NCBI RefSeq assembly: GCF_009870125.1
Contig: NC_046683.1
Span: forward strand, 61,271,869-61,335,868
DNA: 64,000 nucleotides
Source of the DNA: Drosophila pseudoobscura
Lineage: Eukaryota; Arthropoda; Insecta; Diptera; Drosophilidae
Direction: 5' to 3'
A program made the position numbers and the translations under genes. Under the pieces are notes generated by a model. The model worked only from the letters and a program-made list of their open reading frames with translations. It did not search any database and was not told the origin of the DNA. Shown here piece by piece: positions 37,301-51,100 of this stretch; position 1 is the stretch's first letter, and every line of letters starts with the position of its first letter.

Positions 37301-40300
37301 TGAAACAAATGCTCTCCACTCCACTCCCCACCACTCCACTCCCAAGGTGTTTGCGTATAGTACACAATGCCCTTTTCGTTTTGCTCTCCCTCTCTCTCTC
37401 TCTCTGCTCTGGGAATTAATACACTTTGTCCTTTTGCCGCGTCAAGCATTAAACTAGTTCCAGCAGTACCTCTAAAACGGTGCACAGTTTATGGAGCACT
37501 GGTGTTCAAGCGGCTTTCAAGCTTCACCGAACGGCACACTTCCATTGCAGATTTATGATCATTTCCACACCAAACAATCAATCAACAAAATCGCAAAAAT
37601 ATCATCTATAAACTATTTTTAATTCTCCAACTAGAAATTCCGTTCAGTGTGTGTATATTTTCCTCGGTATAATTTATGTTGTAATTTTTAAAAGTCTCTT
37701 GTCTTGCTCTGGGCAGGGGGTTTTCGCTTGTCAGTTCGGGGCCAGCGATTTGGTGTTTTTGGATCGTTTTTTAGCATAAAGATTTTAATCGCATAGCGAG
37801 ACGAACGAATTTGTCAATATTTAGAAAAAATTTTAACATAAATTTCCACAGAAGCAACACAACACAACAAAAACGTGGTTTGGGGCGAAAAAATAGAGAT
37901 GGCGACAAATGATTTTTTTAGATTTATACACAAAACCAGCGACAGTTCAAGTACGTTCGGAGGGGGGGTTTTTTTTTCGTTTCGTTCGCTTTTTAATAGA
38001 ATTATAGCAATACACATGAATAATTTGGTAGTTGTTACCCACTTAAGTTGAACAAACAGATTTGTGATTTGGTTTTTTAGCCGAGAGTCTGAATGTGCCT
38101 GGTGCTTGGTGCCTGGTGCCTGGTGCCTGTGTCTGGGGCTGTTGTTTTGGAAGCGCATTAAACGCGACTGAAGGAAGGATGGAAGGAAAGCGTGACGTAG
38201 ACCGGCGACAGCTTGCGGCTATGGCAACAACAATAGAAACTCATATCGTTCTCCTGTCTGCCGTGCCGTGTCCTTTGCCCGCCCAGGCGTCACCACCAGA
38301 CCCGAACGTACATAAGCCCTTCCACACGCAACGCAACCCCTAAGCAGACGCAAACTTTTTCCTGCTGGCAACGCTGTCCTCGTTCGGCTCTCTGCGTGGC
38401 GAGCCAGCGAAACAAAGGGAGAGTGGAAGCCAACGGTGACCAACGGTGCAGAGAGAGAGACAGACAGAGAGAGAGAGAGAGTGCGCCTTGGAAATACAAT
38501 CCTCCTCTCCCAGCCAGCAATGCAACAGGCTTCCCACATCAGAGTCGACAACACGAGAGCAAACCCGAGGAGCGCAGCGAACGAACCACCGTTGCTTCGC
38601 CAAGGACAAAAGTTTGTTTAGCTAATGGCAAGTCCGGTGGGAGACTGGTGGATGCCCTCCTTGCGGGGAAAATGCAGGAGCGGGGGTTGTACATTTTGTT
38701 GGGATAGGACTGGTGTGGGTAAGATTCTATGACTAATGGAACTCAGGTTGTGACAGGTGTACTAGGAGGAACCAACACTACTCGGAGCTAAGAAATGAGG
38801 GCATTTGAGTTCATTAAGTGGACAGAGTGATGGTAATATGATATACAGTCGAACTATCCCAGCTCGAATATGGTCTAGGGATCCTTTAGAAAGATTTAGA
38901 AAGACTCCATTCAGTCCAGCTCAGTCCAGGGTTATATCAATTCAATAACCATATTATTTAATGGACTGTGCCACATCTGGCACAATCATCAAGCGACAAG
39001 TGTACAACCTCCCCCCTACGAATGTTAGCGGGTTATCGCCTCCGCTGCGCCCTAATAAGCCAATCATAATAAATGTCAAGCATCGATTTGGCTTCCTGCC
39101 AATGGGGCACTAGACCATATCATGCTCCTCACCCCACCTTTACAGTCCCCCTGTCTCTTTTGGGGACTGTCAGTTCATCATTAGCTCGTTGCCTGCCAGC
39201 CAGCTGCTGGGGCGACTTTGTCTAGGGCTAATCATGAATGCTTAGCTGCCTGAATTGCTCATACGCCATGTGCTCTAGTATTTTTAGAGCAGCCCTCAGA
39301 AAGCATAAATCGAAGCTACGGGAGTGGGAACCGTTTAATTTATGTGTGTGTCGAATGGTTGCCAAACACCTGACATCAGTCGTCAGTCAAAATGATAAAG
39401 AGAAACTGCCCTATCTCAAATACCAATAGAGTTGAGCATGAGCCAAAATAAGGGTTTAAGGATAGCAATTTCGAAGTCGAAACAGAATGAAGTAGCTAAG
39501 ATCTTCTCTAAATCCATTTATAGACATAAAGAGATACATATTTAGTATAACTCAATCAGATGGTCCACGAACAATGACAAAACACGACAAATCTTAAACA
39601 ATTTCCTATCGAAATCATCTTAAGCCCACAATTAATAATCAATTTGCGGCAATAATTAAACAAAGTAAATGAATTATGGCCAACGTGTGCCAAGGCAAAG
39701 CAAAACAACAACAAACAACTGTCTTGGCTCTTGGGTAACCAGTTTTCGTAGCTTATTTTCAGAGCACTTCAAAGCAATTCTAATGCAAAACAACTCCCAT
39801 AGTGATATACATTATCCCCTGGAACAATAACAATAATAGCTCCGGATGGCATTAGCACTCTGTTCAACCATGTATTGTTACTTTTTGGGGGCTCGCAACT
39901 GGAATCAAGTTCAATGCGACTTGGCAACTGTGGACTGTGCTGCGGCGTGTGGATCTCCGCACAGAGCTCGACTGCCGGCCCGGCAGTCTCATGAATATTT
40001 AAGGGTATTCTAGCACATTTTGCATAATGAGTTGAGATATGTATTTGTGGATATAACGGGTTAAAGGAAGTGAAATTTTTGGCTTTGGAGAACCTTTGTA
40101 AGGCCGCTTTGATAAGAAGAAACTTGGAGGAGGCCTGTCTGTCCCACTTGGGCAAAGCGCAATTCATGTTTGTTGATTGCATAAATTCAGTATCAGTATT
40201 GTGGAAAATATCGCCACCTGTTCTAGTAAACAAATTTCTGCAATCTCCGCTTAAAATATGCAAACAGCAATGACAACAACAAGAACAACAACAGCCAGAT

Positions 40301-40416
40301 ACTTAAGATATTCCGATATATATAGCATCGGAATGAAATAAACAAAATACTAGTTTGGCTCTTATTTAAATTAGTACAGGATTTTCACCTGATCAACTTG
40401 GTGGAGGCTGGGGCCC
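34391..40416. other. 6-kb gene-poor stretch
   Basis: No supported gene on either strand. It holds simple repeats (GTCGCA and GGCGGA units at about 35470-35525, CT/GA runs at 37385-37405 and 38449-38482, TGGTGCC units at 38098-38128). It may hold regulatory DNA of the cysteine-rich gene or Hpd. Short open frames here have no domain and no splice partners. Confidence 0.5.
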
Positions 40417-40425
40417 TATATAAAG
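40417..40425 (+). promoter_or_regulatory. TATA box of Hpd
   Basis: TATATAAAG about 120 bases before the Hpd start codon, so transcription should begin at about 40447. A strong TATA fits a regulated metabolic gene. Confidence 0.7.
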
Positions 40426-40542
40426 CTCCGATTTGCCACAGCTCAGGCCATAATCAACTTGTAGATCGTGTAAGATCAACGGAACGTAGAAATCTTTATC
40501 GCGTGTGAGGAGAGGATTTGCATAAATTGAGTCTGAGTGATA

Positions 40543-42089
<1,547 letters not shown>

Positions 42090-42171
42090 ATTATGTATAA
42101 TAATATCAAATGATAAATATATTGAATTATCCAGGTAATTCAATGGAATGGCATCCGATGTTATTTTTATT

Positions 42172-43853
42172 TTATCGCTGGTCTCTAAAGCGAGTGTCAA
42201 TCAAGACCTCATTGCGTGGATCGTCTTCGGCAAAGGAAACCATGTGGGGATTCCAAAAGCCTGGCGGCGACCCAGTTCGTTCATTGTTGTGTTTACATTT
42301 GCTCAAATAGAGTTGGATCTTTTCATCATTCAGGTTGGAGCCCATGAAGTTGATAAACTAGAAACGGAAAGGCGGCTTTACATGCTGTACACCACATGGA
42401 ACTGTGTTTTGGGGCACTCACCTTTTCGCACTCCTCGCATTCAATGTTAAACCGCTCTTTGAGTGTCAATTCAGGTTCCTCCTTTACCATAATGGGTCGT
42501 GGAATCTCGTCGTCAGATTCCTTGCTGTCGTCTTCCTCCATCATATATTTTTCAATATCTTCGGAAAGTCTCGTTGATTCATTGCCGTGATCTTCGTTTG
42601 GCTGTGTTATTGGCTCATCTTTTATGGCTCCGACTGGTCCGAGAGCTGTGTGAACTTTCTGTGGATTGGGTTGAACGTGTTTCTGTTGGTCAATCATTAT
42701 CTTCTCGTACTGCAGCAAGGCAGACGAACAGGCATCGTCGTCCTCTTTCATAATCTCCGCTAGAACATCCATTGTGCCGATTTTTTTTATGTCTTCGCTG
42801 CTATCATTCACGAAGATGATGTCCTGTGTGGCAGGAGTGAGTATGACTACGCTCTCGCTTGAGTTGTCTATCTTCAGGTGCGGAGGTGTAGCAGGTGGCG
42901 GCATTACGGGTAGTTCGAGGCTGACGTCAGGCAGACTGTCGATCCCAATGAACTTTTCTACGTCCATGTGAAAGCTAGGGTCGGTGTTTTTGATGTTGAC
43001 ACTGTTGCTCCTGCTCAAGACAAAGTTGTCTTCGTTTAAGGCGTTGCCTGTGTCGGCTCTGTAAGCTTGTCGTTAGATATTAAACAGGGAAAGACACGGG
43101 TTTATTCGATAAATACCTTTGCAGCAACGAGCGAGACGCCGGGGCACGTTTCGATCCTGGGCTTGGGTTGGGACTTTCTTCTATCACATCTTTTTCGCTG
43201 CCACTTGCCTTGTTGCCATCGAATTTGAGACGAGTCTGCTTAAATTGCAGGCTGCTACCTCTGTGCGTCAAGGACAGTTTGGTCATCATTCCGATATTCT
43301 TGGGTGTCTTCCGGAGCCAGCTTTGGCTCACACTTGTCACGTTATTGGGCTGTACATTCTCTAAATTCCTAACATCAGGCTTGCGATGATGTGGCCTGAG
43401 CTTGCGAGGACTACCAATGGATGGAGCCTCGGTTTCCGCTATGCTTTCGTCTTCCTGCTCTTCTGTGTCTTCATCAGAGAGCTCTATGCTGTTGAGTGCT
43501 ATATTCATGTTCAGCGAACTCTGGCTTTGCGGAAGCGGTGAAATATCTTCCTTGGACTTCTTGGGCGACACTTTACGTCGCTTGTCGTCATGGAGAACGG
43601 CCAGCGATTCCTGACGTTCTTTTAGGAGATCCACAGCCCTGTGCAGCTTTTCATTTTGAGCTTGCAGGCTTCCAATAGTCTTGTCCTTCTCCTCCGCCTC
43701 ATGTTGCATCACTATATGGAAAACCTTTCTAATTATATTCCCAAAAAAAATGTACTTTAACTTACTTAAGGCGTGCTCTTTAATCGTATCCAGCGCTGCT
43801 ATGAGACACTTTATACCTTTGTCTTTGCGCCCACGACATGCTCCACAAGTCAT
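42172..43853 (-). CDS. CtIP: CtIP / Sae2-like DNA end-resection factor
   Basis: Cofactor of the Mre11-Rad50-Nbs nuclease in double-strand-break resection. Exons 43766-43853, 43117-43711, 42422-43058 and 42172-42357 join in frame to 501 aa. The N-terminus has a CGAC motif and a coiled coil (residues about 30-65, EKDKTIGSLQAQNEKLHRAV). The middle is disordered, acidic and Ser-rich with many SP/TQ-type sites, and basic patches (RRKVSPKKSK). The C-terminal exon carries the Sae2-like end (GSPPGFWNPHM followed by an acidic stretch). Assignment is by layout and the C-terminal motif; similarity in the middle is low, as is usual for this family. From memory the melanogaster gene is CG5872. It is head-to-head with mRpL15, 262 bases apart. 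Confidence 0.75.
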
Positions 43854-43952
43854 TTTGGCGTCGTTAAGAAATGATTACCTATACTATATTTTAGTTTATT
43901 TATTTGTAGAAATGTATTAAATTATCTTTTTCAAGCTACGATAGTTAGTTGT

Positions 43953-43985
43953 CCAGCACTCTATAATGGCATTCGACAGTGCTGG
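43953..43985. repeat. small inverted repeat
   Basis: CCAGCACT at 43953-43960 and AGTGCTGG at 43978-43985, with a 17-base loop, between the two divergent starts of CtIP and mRpL15. Could be a binding site or chance. Confidence 0.4.
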
Positions 43986-43999
43986 AAAAATTCAGATGA

Positions 44000-44034
44000 T
44001 ATCGATATGATACCAGCTGATTGGAGTATCGATA
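44000..44034. promoter_or_regulatory. two perfect DRE sites in the CtIP / mRpL15 promoter
   Basis: TATCGATA at 44000-44007 and 44027-44034. DRE is bound by DREF and drives growth and replication genes; CGATA is also the core of BEAF-32 sites. The pair lies between the start codons of CtIP (43853, -) and mRpL15 (44116, +) and probably serves both. Confidence 0.75.
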
Positions 44035-44115
44035 GTCGATTTAGCTAAAATCGTGCTAGATTTTATTTTTCAGCCCGAGAAACTTAAATTTATTAAAGAA
44101 ACCGAGCTTTTCAGC

Positions 44116-45043
44116 ATGGCACACTTGCGGGAAACTTCGGACAAGGCTTTGAAGCTGTTGCGAACGTTGCCGCGCGTGCAAATTGGAAACCTGCGACCAA
44201 ATCCCAACTCCAAACAGAACGTGAGTGCTTTGCCTGACCGGTTGAATAACAACTTTTTACATACCCGATCCATTCAATCCTCTGCAGGACAAGCGCGGGC
44301 GGGCGCAGCACGGCGGTGATAAGCATGGAGCTGGCAACAAGGGCTCCGGACAACGCCAGAACTTTATGCGTTTGGGCTATGAGACGGGTAATCAGCCCTT
44401 CTACTTGCGGTTTCCCTATGAGCCGTATTACAAGGGCCACCACATGAAGCGCCAGTACCCACCGATCTCCCTACTGCAGCTGCAGGTGCTGATTGATACG
44501 AACCGAATAGATATCAGCCAGCCCGTAGATATAAGTACGCTGTGCAACTCCGGGTTGTTAAAGCTGAAGCCTGCCGAAATGGAATATGGATTCCAGCTGA
44601 CCGACGAAGGATTGGACAACTTCAAGGCCAAGATCAATATTGAGGTACAGCATGCAAATGAGGCGGTAATTGCAGCCATCGAGCGCAACGGGGGTGTCAT
44701 TCGTACAGCCTACTACGATCCTCGGAGCCTCCACATGCTCGCCAATGCGAAAAAGTGGTTCGAGAAGGGTGTCCCGATTCCTTATCGTATGATGCCGCCT
44801 CAGGACGCCATGGATTACTACACAGATGCCAAGAATCGTGGATATTTGGCAAATCCCGAGGAGATCAGCAAAGATCGACTGGTGCTGGCACAGAAATACG
44901 GCTATCAACTGCCCCGCATTGAAGACGACTCTGCTTATGAGATGCTGTCAGCCACCAAGGATCCGAGGCAAGTGTTCTATGGCCTGGAACCCGGTTGGCT
45001 AATCAATGTTGTAGACAAAACAATAATGAGGCGCAAGAAATAG
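44116..45043 (+). CDS. mRpL15: mitochondrial ribosomal protein L15
   Basis: uL15 protein of the mitochondrial large ribosomal subunit. Exons 44116-44220 and 44288-45043 (phase 0) give 286 aa. The L15 core follows a short N-terminal part: a Gly/Arg-rich loop with DKRGRAQHGGDKHGAG and GSGQRQ, then the L15/L18e fold to about residue 150 (GFQLTDEGLDNFKAKINIEVQHANEAVIAAIERNG region), then the mitochondria-specific C-terminal extension ending IMRRKK. Length fits animal mL15. The ATG at 44116 follows a CAGC context; an upstream reading lacks an ATG. Convergent with Psn. Confidence 0.92.
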
Positions 45044-45069
45044 TTATTTGTGTTACTATGCATTTTGTT

Positions 45070-45075
45070 AATAAA
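45070..45075 (+). terminator. poly(A) signal of mRpL15
   Basis: AATAAA 27 bases after the stop codon. Psn ends on the other strand at 45161, so 3' ends are very close. Confidence 0.7.
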
Positions 45076-45160
45076 GATTTGATTTTAAAAAGCTTTTTTA
45101 GACTATGATAAGAAGGACATCGACTTGTCCTTGTCCACTAAATTCTTGTATGTCTCTTTC

Positions 45161-47411
45161 TTATATAAACACCTGCTTGGCCGACAGGTTCTCCATGAAC
45201 GGCTTAACCACAGCGCTCGTGGCAAAGCAGAATATCAAGCCAAAGGTGATGGAAATGGGCAGGGCTGGCAGAGCCTTGCGCCAAACGGCCAGGAGTAGCA
45301 GCGTGAGACAAAGTCCAATCAAGATGGCCACAAAGCATGCAATCGTTGTGGTCCAGTCGCCATAACTGGAGGCTTTGCCCACTAATACCGAGTAGAAGAT
45401 GAAGTCGCCGAGACCCAATTTGATGCCACCTGAGAATCAAATTCCTTATTAATTTCTAATGACCGCAGGAAAAGCGCCGGTTAAACTTACGCTCCTCCTG
45501 GACATCTGCTGGGGCCTGATCTGGTGCTGTGACAGTACGATACTCGTTGGAACGTTGGGCATTGCCGCTCTGTGTACTCTGAACTTCAATCTGACGACGT
45601 GCCACGCGATCATTGAGGTTGTCAGACCATTCCTGGGTGAAGCCTGCTGCCTCAGCTGGAAGTAAGAGCATAAGCGTTAAATATTGGGGAGCATATTTAC
45701 AGCTCCATACGATATGTATACATCTCAAAATAGAGTAATGTTCTACTAGCAGCACCTTATACCATATACCCACAACGAAACAAGACATAAGAGAAATACG
45801 AGTACTTATAAGATCAAACACACACAGAAAGGCCAATAAGAAGCGTTGTACACATGGGAGAAGTAAATTAAATCATAAAAAATATAATGCATATGTACCG
45901 TTTCCGCGCAAATTGCTTTTAAAAGTCACAAGTGGCATACCTTCAGCTGCCATTACGTTGCTATCATCCCGCTGATTCTGGTGAGGATGTGTTCGAGTAT
46001 TACCTGAGCGGGAGCTGCTGCTGGCCACAGCTGCCTCTGGAGATGCCAGAGAGTTTTGTGTGGCTCTCGTAGTTGTAGTCGAGTTGCTCGACGAGGGCGA
46101 GGAAGTGACTGCGGGCTCCGCCGATTGTTGCGGTGTATAATGTGTGCCCATAAGCGTATAAATAACAGTGGCTGAACAAATGGAAGAATTCTATAATTCG
46201 AATGATCTGCAGCTGGCTGATAACAATCCTTACATGAGTAGATCAGAGCGGGGAAAATTTGCTCATTTCGTTCCTGAGCAGTTTCCACTAATATGCGCAG
46301 CGGTCCTCTTGGTGTAAGGACAGCTATGAGATCTGTCAACACATGAATCGGTTTAGTAAACAAAAATGTATGCCAAAACCGCATTTATCTTCACCCCAAA
46401 TAGAAATTGCGGCCAAGACAGCCCAGGCAGTCCACTCTGGGAGATATTTAATAAAGACCAGTGCCATGAGGGCTGCAACGAATATGAGGTATCCCTGTTG
46501 CAGACGCAAAGGTCCCTGCCAATGTATGGACATCATTCCAGCCACACCAAAGTTCCACATAAAGAGCAGGGCAGTGGGGTAGTCCATGGGTACGTTGTAG
46601 GCGCGCAGGAGCTCCCTAAAAGCCATAGACGCCATAGAATTAGATTGCACCAAATCGAAGAGATCGGCTATACTTACTCCAAGTATAAGTACGTGAAAAT
46701 GAACAAGAGCATGAACGAAGAGAGAATTAACCAACCATGGATGATGCGGTAGCAACGCTTCTTATAGAGGACTATCAATAGAATAGTCATCACAACCACC
46801 ACGCTCATCAGAATCAATGAATTGGCCAGAGCATTCCAGAATTTGACACTGGGCTCCGGCGAGAGCTCATGGAACGGAGTGTACAGACTGCAATTAACAA
46901 TTGGATTAGTGACAAATCTCTTCTACAAATATCTCTCTCTGTCTTACAGATAGACATCAGTGCTGGAGTAGAAGCTGATCGAGTTGATTGTGGCCACCAC
47001 CAACAGCATGCACAAGGAGACGGGCACAAACAGTTTGATGACATGCTGGGCGCCGTATTTCAAGCCCTGATCCTCTTCTGTTTCATTTGGGGGAGGTCCG
47101 GCGCCACCGCCACCGCCGCCGCCGCCACTCAATCTCGATGGTCGAGAAGCCGAAGAGCCCCTTACCGCCACACTGGGGACGGCAAGTACAGCCTGGCAAA
47201 GAATCACAAGAATCAAGTCATCTGAACCGCCCACAGAATCGTATGATTGACCTACCGCATCTGTTTGATCCTGATTATTGGAGCCATAATTGCCCCTTTG
47301 TTGTGTTCGCTTTGGAGGACGCTCCAAACGCTCTGCTGCGCCGCTCAGGCCACTACCATCAGCGCCAGCGCCACTCCTTGACGAGGACGAGGCATTGACA
47401 TGGCCGTCCAT
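45161..47411 (-). CDS. Psn: Presenilin, catalytic subunit of gamma-secretase
   Basis: Intramembrane aspartyl protease that cleaves Notch and APP-like proteins. Eight exons: 47256-47411, 46948-47192, 46678-46887, 46395-46615, 46234-46332, 45899-46171, 45491-45655 and 45161-45429. All phases match, total 545 aa (about 541 in melanogaster). Nine TM segments. The two catalytic Asp are Asp278 in SIWDLIAV, its codon split over exons 4 and 5, and Asp465 in LGLGDFIFY. The PALP motif follows in KALPALPI. The cytosolic loop between them (exons 6-7) is Ser/Thr-rich and diverged. The N-terminus has a poly-Gly run. The start at 47411 (MDGHVNASS) is the first ATG in frame after exon 1 opens, but an upstream exon is possible. 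Confidence 0.95.
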
Positions 47412-48158
47412 GAGCGGTGTGCGTTCGGTTGCCTCCTTAGCGCTCAACGATTGCCACTTTGAAGCCGTAGTTGTGGGTTAAAGCACTTCAAAAGAATGTA
47501 CCCAGTGAGTGTTGGTTGAGGATTTGACCCGATGGGAAAATTTTCTTTAGTTTTTTGCAGCAGACAGAGCGATTCATAGGCTAGTGATGGGCGAAAATAA
47601 CTGCAGCTTAGTAATCGATTGCAGAATAATTATTTAGATTACATTTTGTATGCCAAAATATAATAGCTTTACTAGGGGAATCTAATTTAAGTGCAATTTA
47701 TTTATTTTAACTAATACTCATCCTATAATTTACATAATTTTTACTTTGTTTAAATGATATCGATGAATCGCTGTCCAGCCGATAGTTATTCTGGTCATCG
47801 GTCACAAGTGAATTTGTTGCAAAAAGTTTGATATTAGCGTTAAAAATGCTGAATCAACAGTTTGCACAGGTTGTTTAATTCATAAAAGTGGACATTAGCC
47901 CGACCCAACGGTTTTTTTGAAATATGATCAAGAAGTGAGAGCATTTCCAACCGGCCTTCTGTTTGTTTTTGTTGTTGTGGACCTAAGAACTCTACAAGAT
48001 ATTTCATGCCATTGCGAAGAGCAGCAGCGCGTCGAATTGCTGAATATTGCACATAGAGTCGGTTCGTTAGCTTACGCAAGCAACTTGCCAGTCGACCAGT
48101 TTCGATGACCAGTCGTTAAGCGCCAAAGACAGATCTTCCAGATACAAATAAACGCAAA
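47412..48158. other. divergent promoter region of Psn and Glg1
   Basis: About 750 bases. Contains a DRE-like TATCGATG near 47757 and GGTCACAAGTG near 47800 (Motif 1-like, plus strand). A small plus-strand open frame at 47923-48106 has no support and is probably 5' UTR of Glg1. Just before the Glg1 ATG the sequence is AAACGCAAAATG, a good start context. Confidence 0.45.
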
Positions 48159-51100
48159 ATGAAACACTTGCTAGTGGTGCTGTTGGCGGCGGCAGTAGCA
48201 GCAGCCGGCGATTCGTCCCGCCATCGCCGCGTCGCCATTGACGTGGACAATAAGAATGCGGGGGCCAAGGAAATGCACAGCATCATCGATTTGCCAGATT
48301 GCCAGGATTTGAAGAAATTCTGCACCCACCAGAAGTCCACCGACAATCTGTCCATGCTGGAGTGTGCCCTCACGTTCAGTTCCAGCCAACTGGAGGCTCT
48401 TCCCGAAACCTGCCAGCATGCACTTTGGATGCAGCAGCGGCAGCTGCAGCTTCCCACATGGATAGAAAACACACTACTGCCCACATACTGTCCAGAGGAG
48501 CGGGCAAAGCTCGAGACCTGCCTGAACTCTGTGTACATGTGGAACTGCCTGGAGGAGCAGCGCCTGCAGCTCTCGCAGAGCAACACGTGCCAGCAGCATC
48601 TCCGGAGTGCCTACAATGCCCTGGGCCACGACTACACCAACGTGGATGAGTTCTACGTGGCCTGCAGCAGCCTCGTGGAACACCACAAATGCGGCCGCCT
48701 GAATGTCGAGCACCTGCCGTCGCTTCTGTCCCAGCTTGGAACGGTGCAGTGCCTCCGGTCGACTGCTCAGAAGTCCACCATTGAGCCCACTTGCATGTCC
48801 GCCATGAATGCCATCGAACTGCAGCGCGGAATGCTCGAATTGTTCAGGATCTGCTCGGAGGACCTCGCTTCGCTCTGTTCACAGGTGAGAGGGAATTCTG
48901 TTTGTTTTGATTGGAGCCTTTTTTTATAATAACGCGTTTTATTTAGGAGCAATCCGGAACGCCCGGAGCGTACAAGTGCCTGGTGCGGCACCAGAGCCAT
49001 CCATCGATGACGGCTAACTGCGCGTCTCAGATCTCAAAGCGGGATCAGCAGATGGGCCGCGACTACCGCGTCTCGCACGGCCTGGCCAAGGCCTGCAAGG
49101 ATGACATCAAGCTGTATCACTGCCGCCGCGGTGTATCCGAAGATAAGCATGTGCGCCTGGCCCAGATTCTGCTTTGTCTGGAGACCGTATCGAAGAACGG
49201 CACCAAGCTCGCGCCTTCCTGCCTCGTGGAGCTGACCGACCACCGCCGCATGCTGATGACAGACTACCAGTTGTCGCCGGAGCTGCTGAGTGACTGTGCC
49301 GACGACATACCCAAGTTCTGCCCGGAAGAGCACAAGGCCCAGCTGGTGAATGGCCTGTCCGGCACTGGCGGAGAGATTATCCACTGCCTGCTGGAGCATG
49401 TGAAGGCCAGGCGGCCGCAGAGGCGCGTCACGGCCCAATGTCAGCGCGCATTGGAGACTTTGATCAAGGTCAGCGATGCCGGCGAGGATTGGCGTGTGGA
49501 CCCCGTGCTGAGGCGTGCCTGCAAGCCGGTGGTGGACGTGGCCTGCAAGGACGTGGAGGGTGGAGAAGCCCGGGTCATGACATGCCTCGTCGAACGCATC
49601 GGCACTCCCTCGATGCTGCCGGAGTGCGAGCAGGCCCTTCTCATCATCGAATACTTTGTGGCGCGCGACTTTAAGCTGGATCCGCAGCTGTACAAGCACT
49701 GCCGCGACGATGCCGTCAAGTATTGCCGGGCCAAGCGGCAGTGGGACGATATACAGAATGTGCAAATGGATCCGGAGCGCGGCCCTATGATACTGCCCTG
49801 TCTGCATCGCATGGCCTTCAGCGAGGACGAGCAGCAGACGCTGCGGAAGGACTGCTTCAAGGAGGTCAAGCGGGTGATGCGCCAGCGAGCCATGTCCATG
49901 GACCTCATACCCGAGGTGGAGGACTATTGCCTGAACGATCTTTCGCTCTTCTGTGCGGAGTGCGTGGAGAAGGGCAGCGAAATGGAGTGCCTGCAGAAGA
50001 ACATGGACCAGCTGCAGCCGGAGTGCAAAACGGTTGTGGTCAAATACACAGAGGAGGAAGCAGCTCATGTCGAACTGAATCCCGTCATAATGAACGTCTG
50101 CGGCGAGGCCATGCAGCAGCACTGCTCGGCCATTCTCAAGAGTGGCAAGGATAATGGTAAGCTGGAACGAATCGGAACCCTTTTTGCATCTGATTGAGTT
50201 CTGATCCTCTCGCATAGGCGACATGATGGACTGCCTTATAGCGCACAAAAACGACGCCGATCTGCGCAAAGATCTGCGCTGCCGCGCCGCCATCGAACAC
50301 TTTCAGATAATCTCGCTGAAGAACTTTCATTTCACGACCAAATTCAAGGAGGCCTGCCGTCCATTTGTTCAGCGCTTCTGCTCCTCCAGCATCACCAAGA
50401 ACGATGTGGTCGGCTGCCTCAGTGAGGTGATGCGCAACGATACAATCAAGGCGCAGCGCCACCAGATACCCAAGGAGTGCCGCCATCAGGTGAAGTCGCA
50501 GCTGTATCAGCAGAGGGAGAGCATCCAGCTGGATCCGAAGCTAGCGAATGCCTGCAAACGGGAACTGGAAGAGTTCTGTGGGGACCAAAAGGGTCCCGGT
50601 CAGGTGAATAAAAATGCAAGTTCTCTTAACCATCCTTAATCTATCCACAATCTATTAACACACACTCACCGGCACCCCACCGTCCAAACCACACGAAGTT
50701 CAGCCCCAGAGCAGGCTCTGATTGCTTTCGACATCTCTTCTATTGCAGGCCTTGGAGTGCCTTATCAAGAAGACCCCCAGCTTGGGCAAGACCTGCCATC
50801 ACGCCATATTCATGATCAAGAAATCAGAGCTGGGCGACAGCGGCACCGACTACACGCTCCTCAACACGTGCAAGGAAATGATCTACAAGTTCTGCCCGAG
50901 CACGGACTCCGCGAAGCTCCTGGACTGCCTCAAGACCTACAAGGATGACACGCAGTTCGACCAGCGCTGCCATCTGGTTGTGGTCAATCGCATGATCGAA
51001 CAGAACACGGATTTCCGCTTTAATCCCTCGCTGCAGAGTGCCTGTGGCAAGAACATTGATAGCTACTGCTCGCATATTGTGGCCAGTGCATTGCTCAACG

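Noticed and set aside
49034-50293. Antisense open frame of about 419 codons opposite Glg1
   Set aside because: Shadow of a GC-rich coding exon; the plus strand has the GLG1 repeats and correct splice joins.
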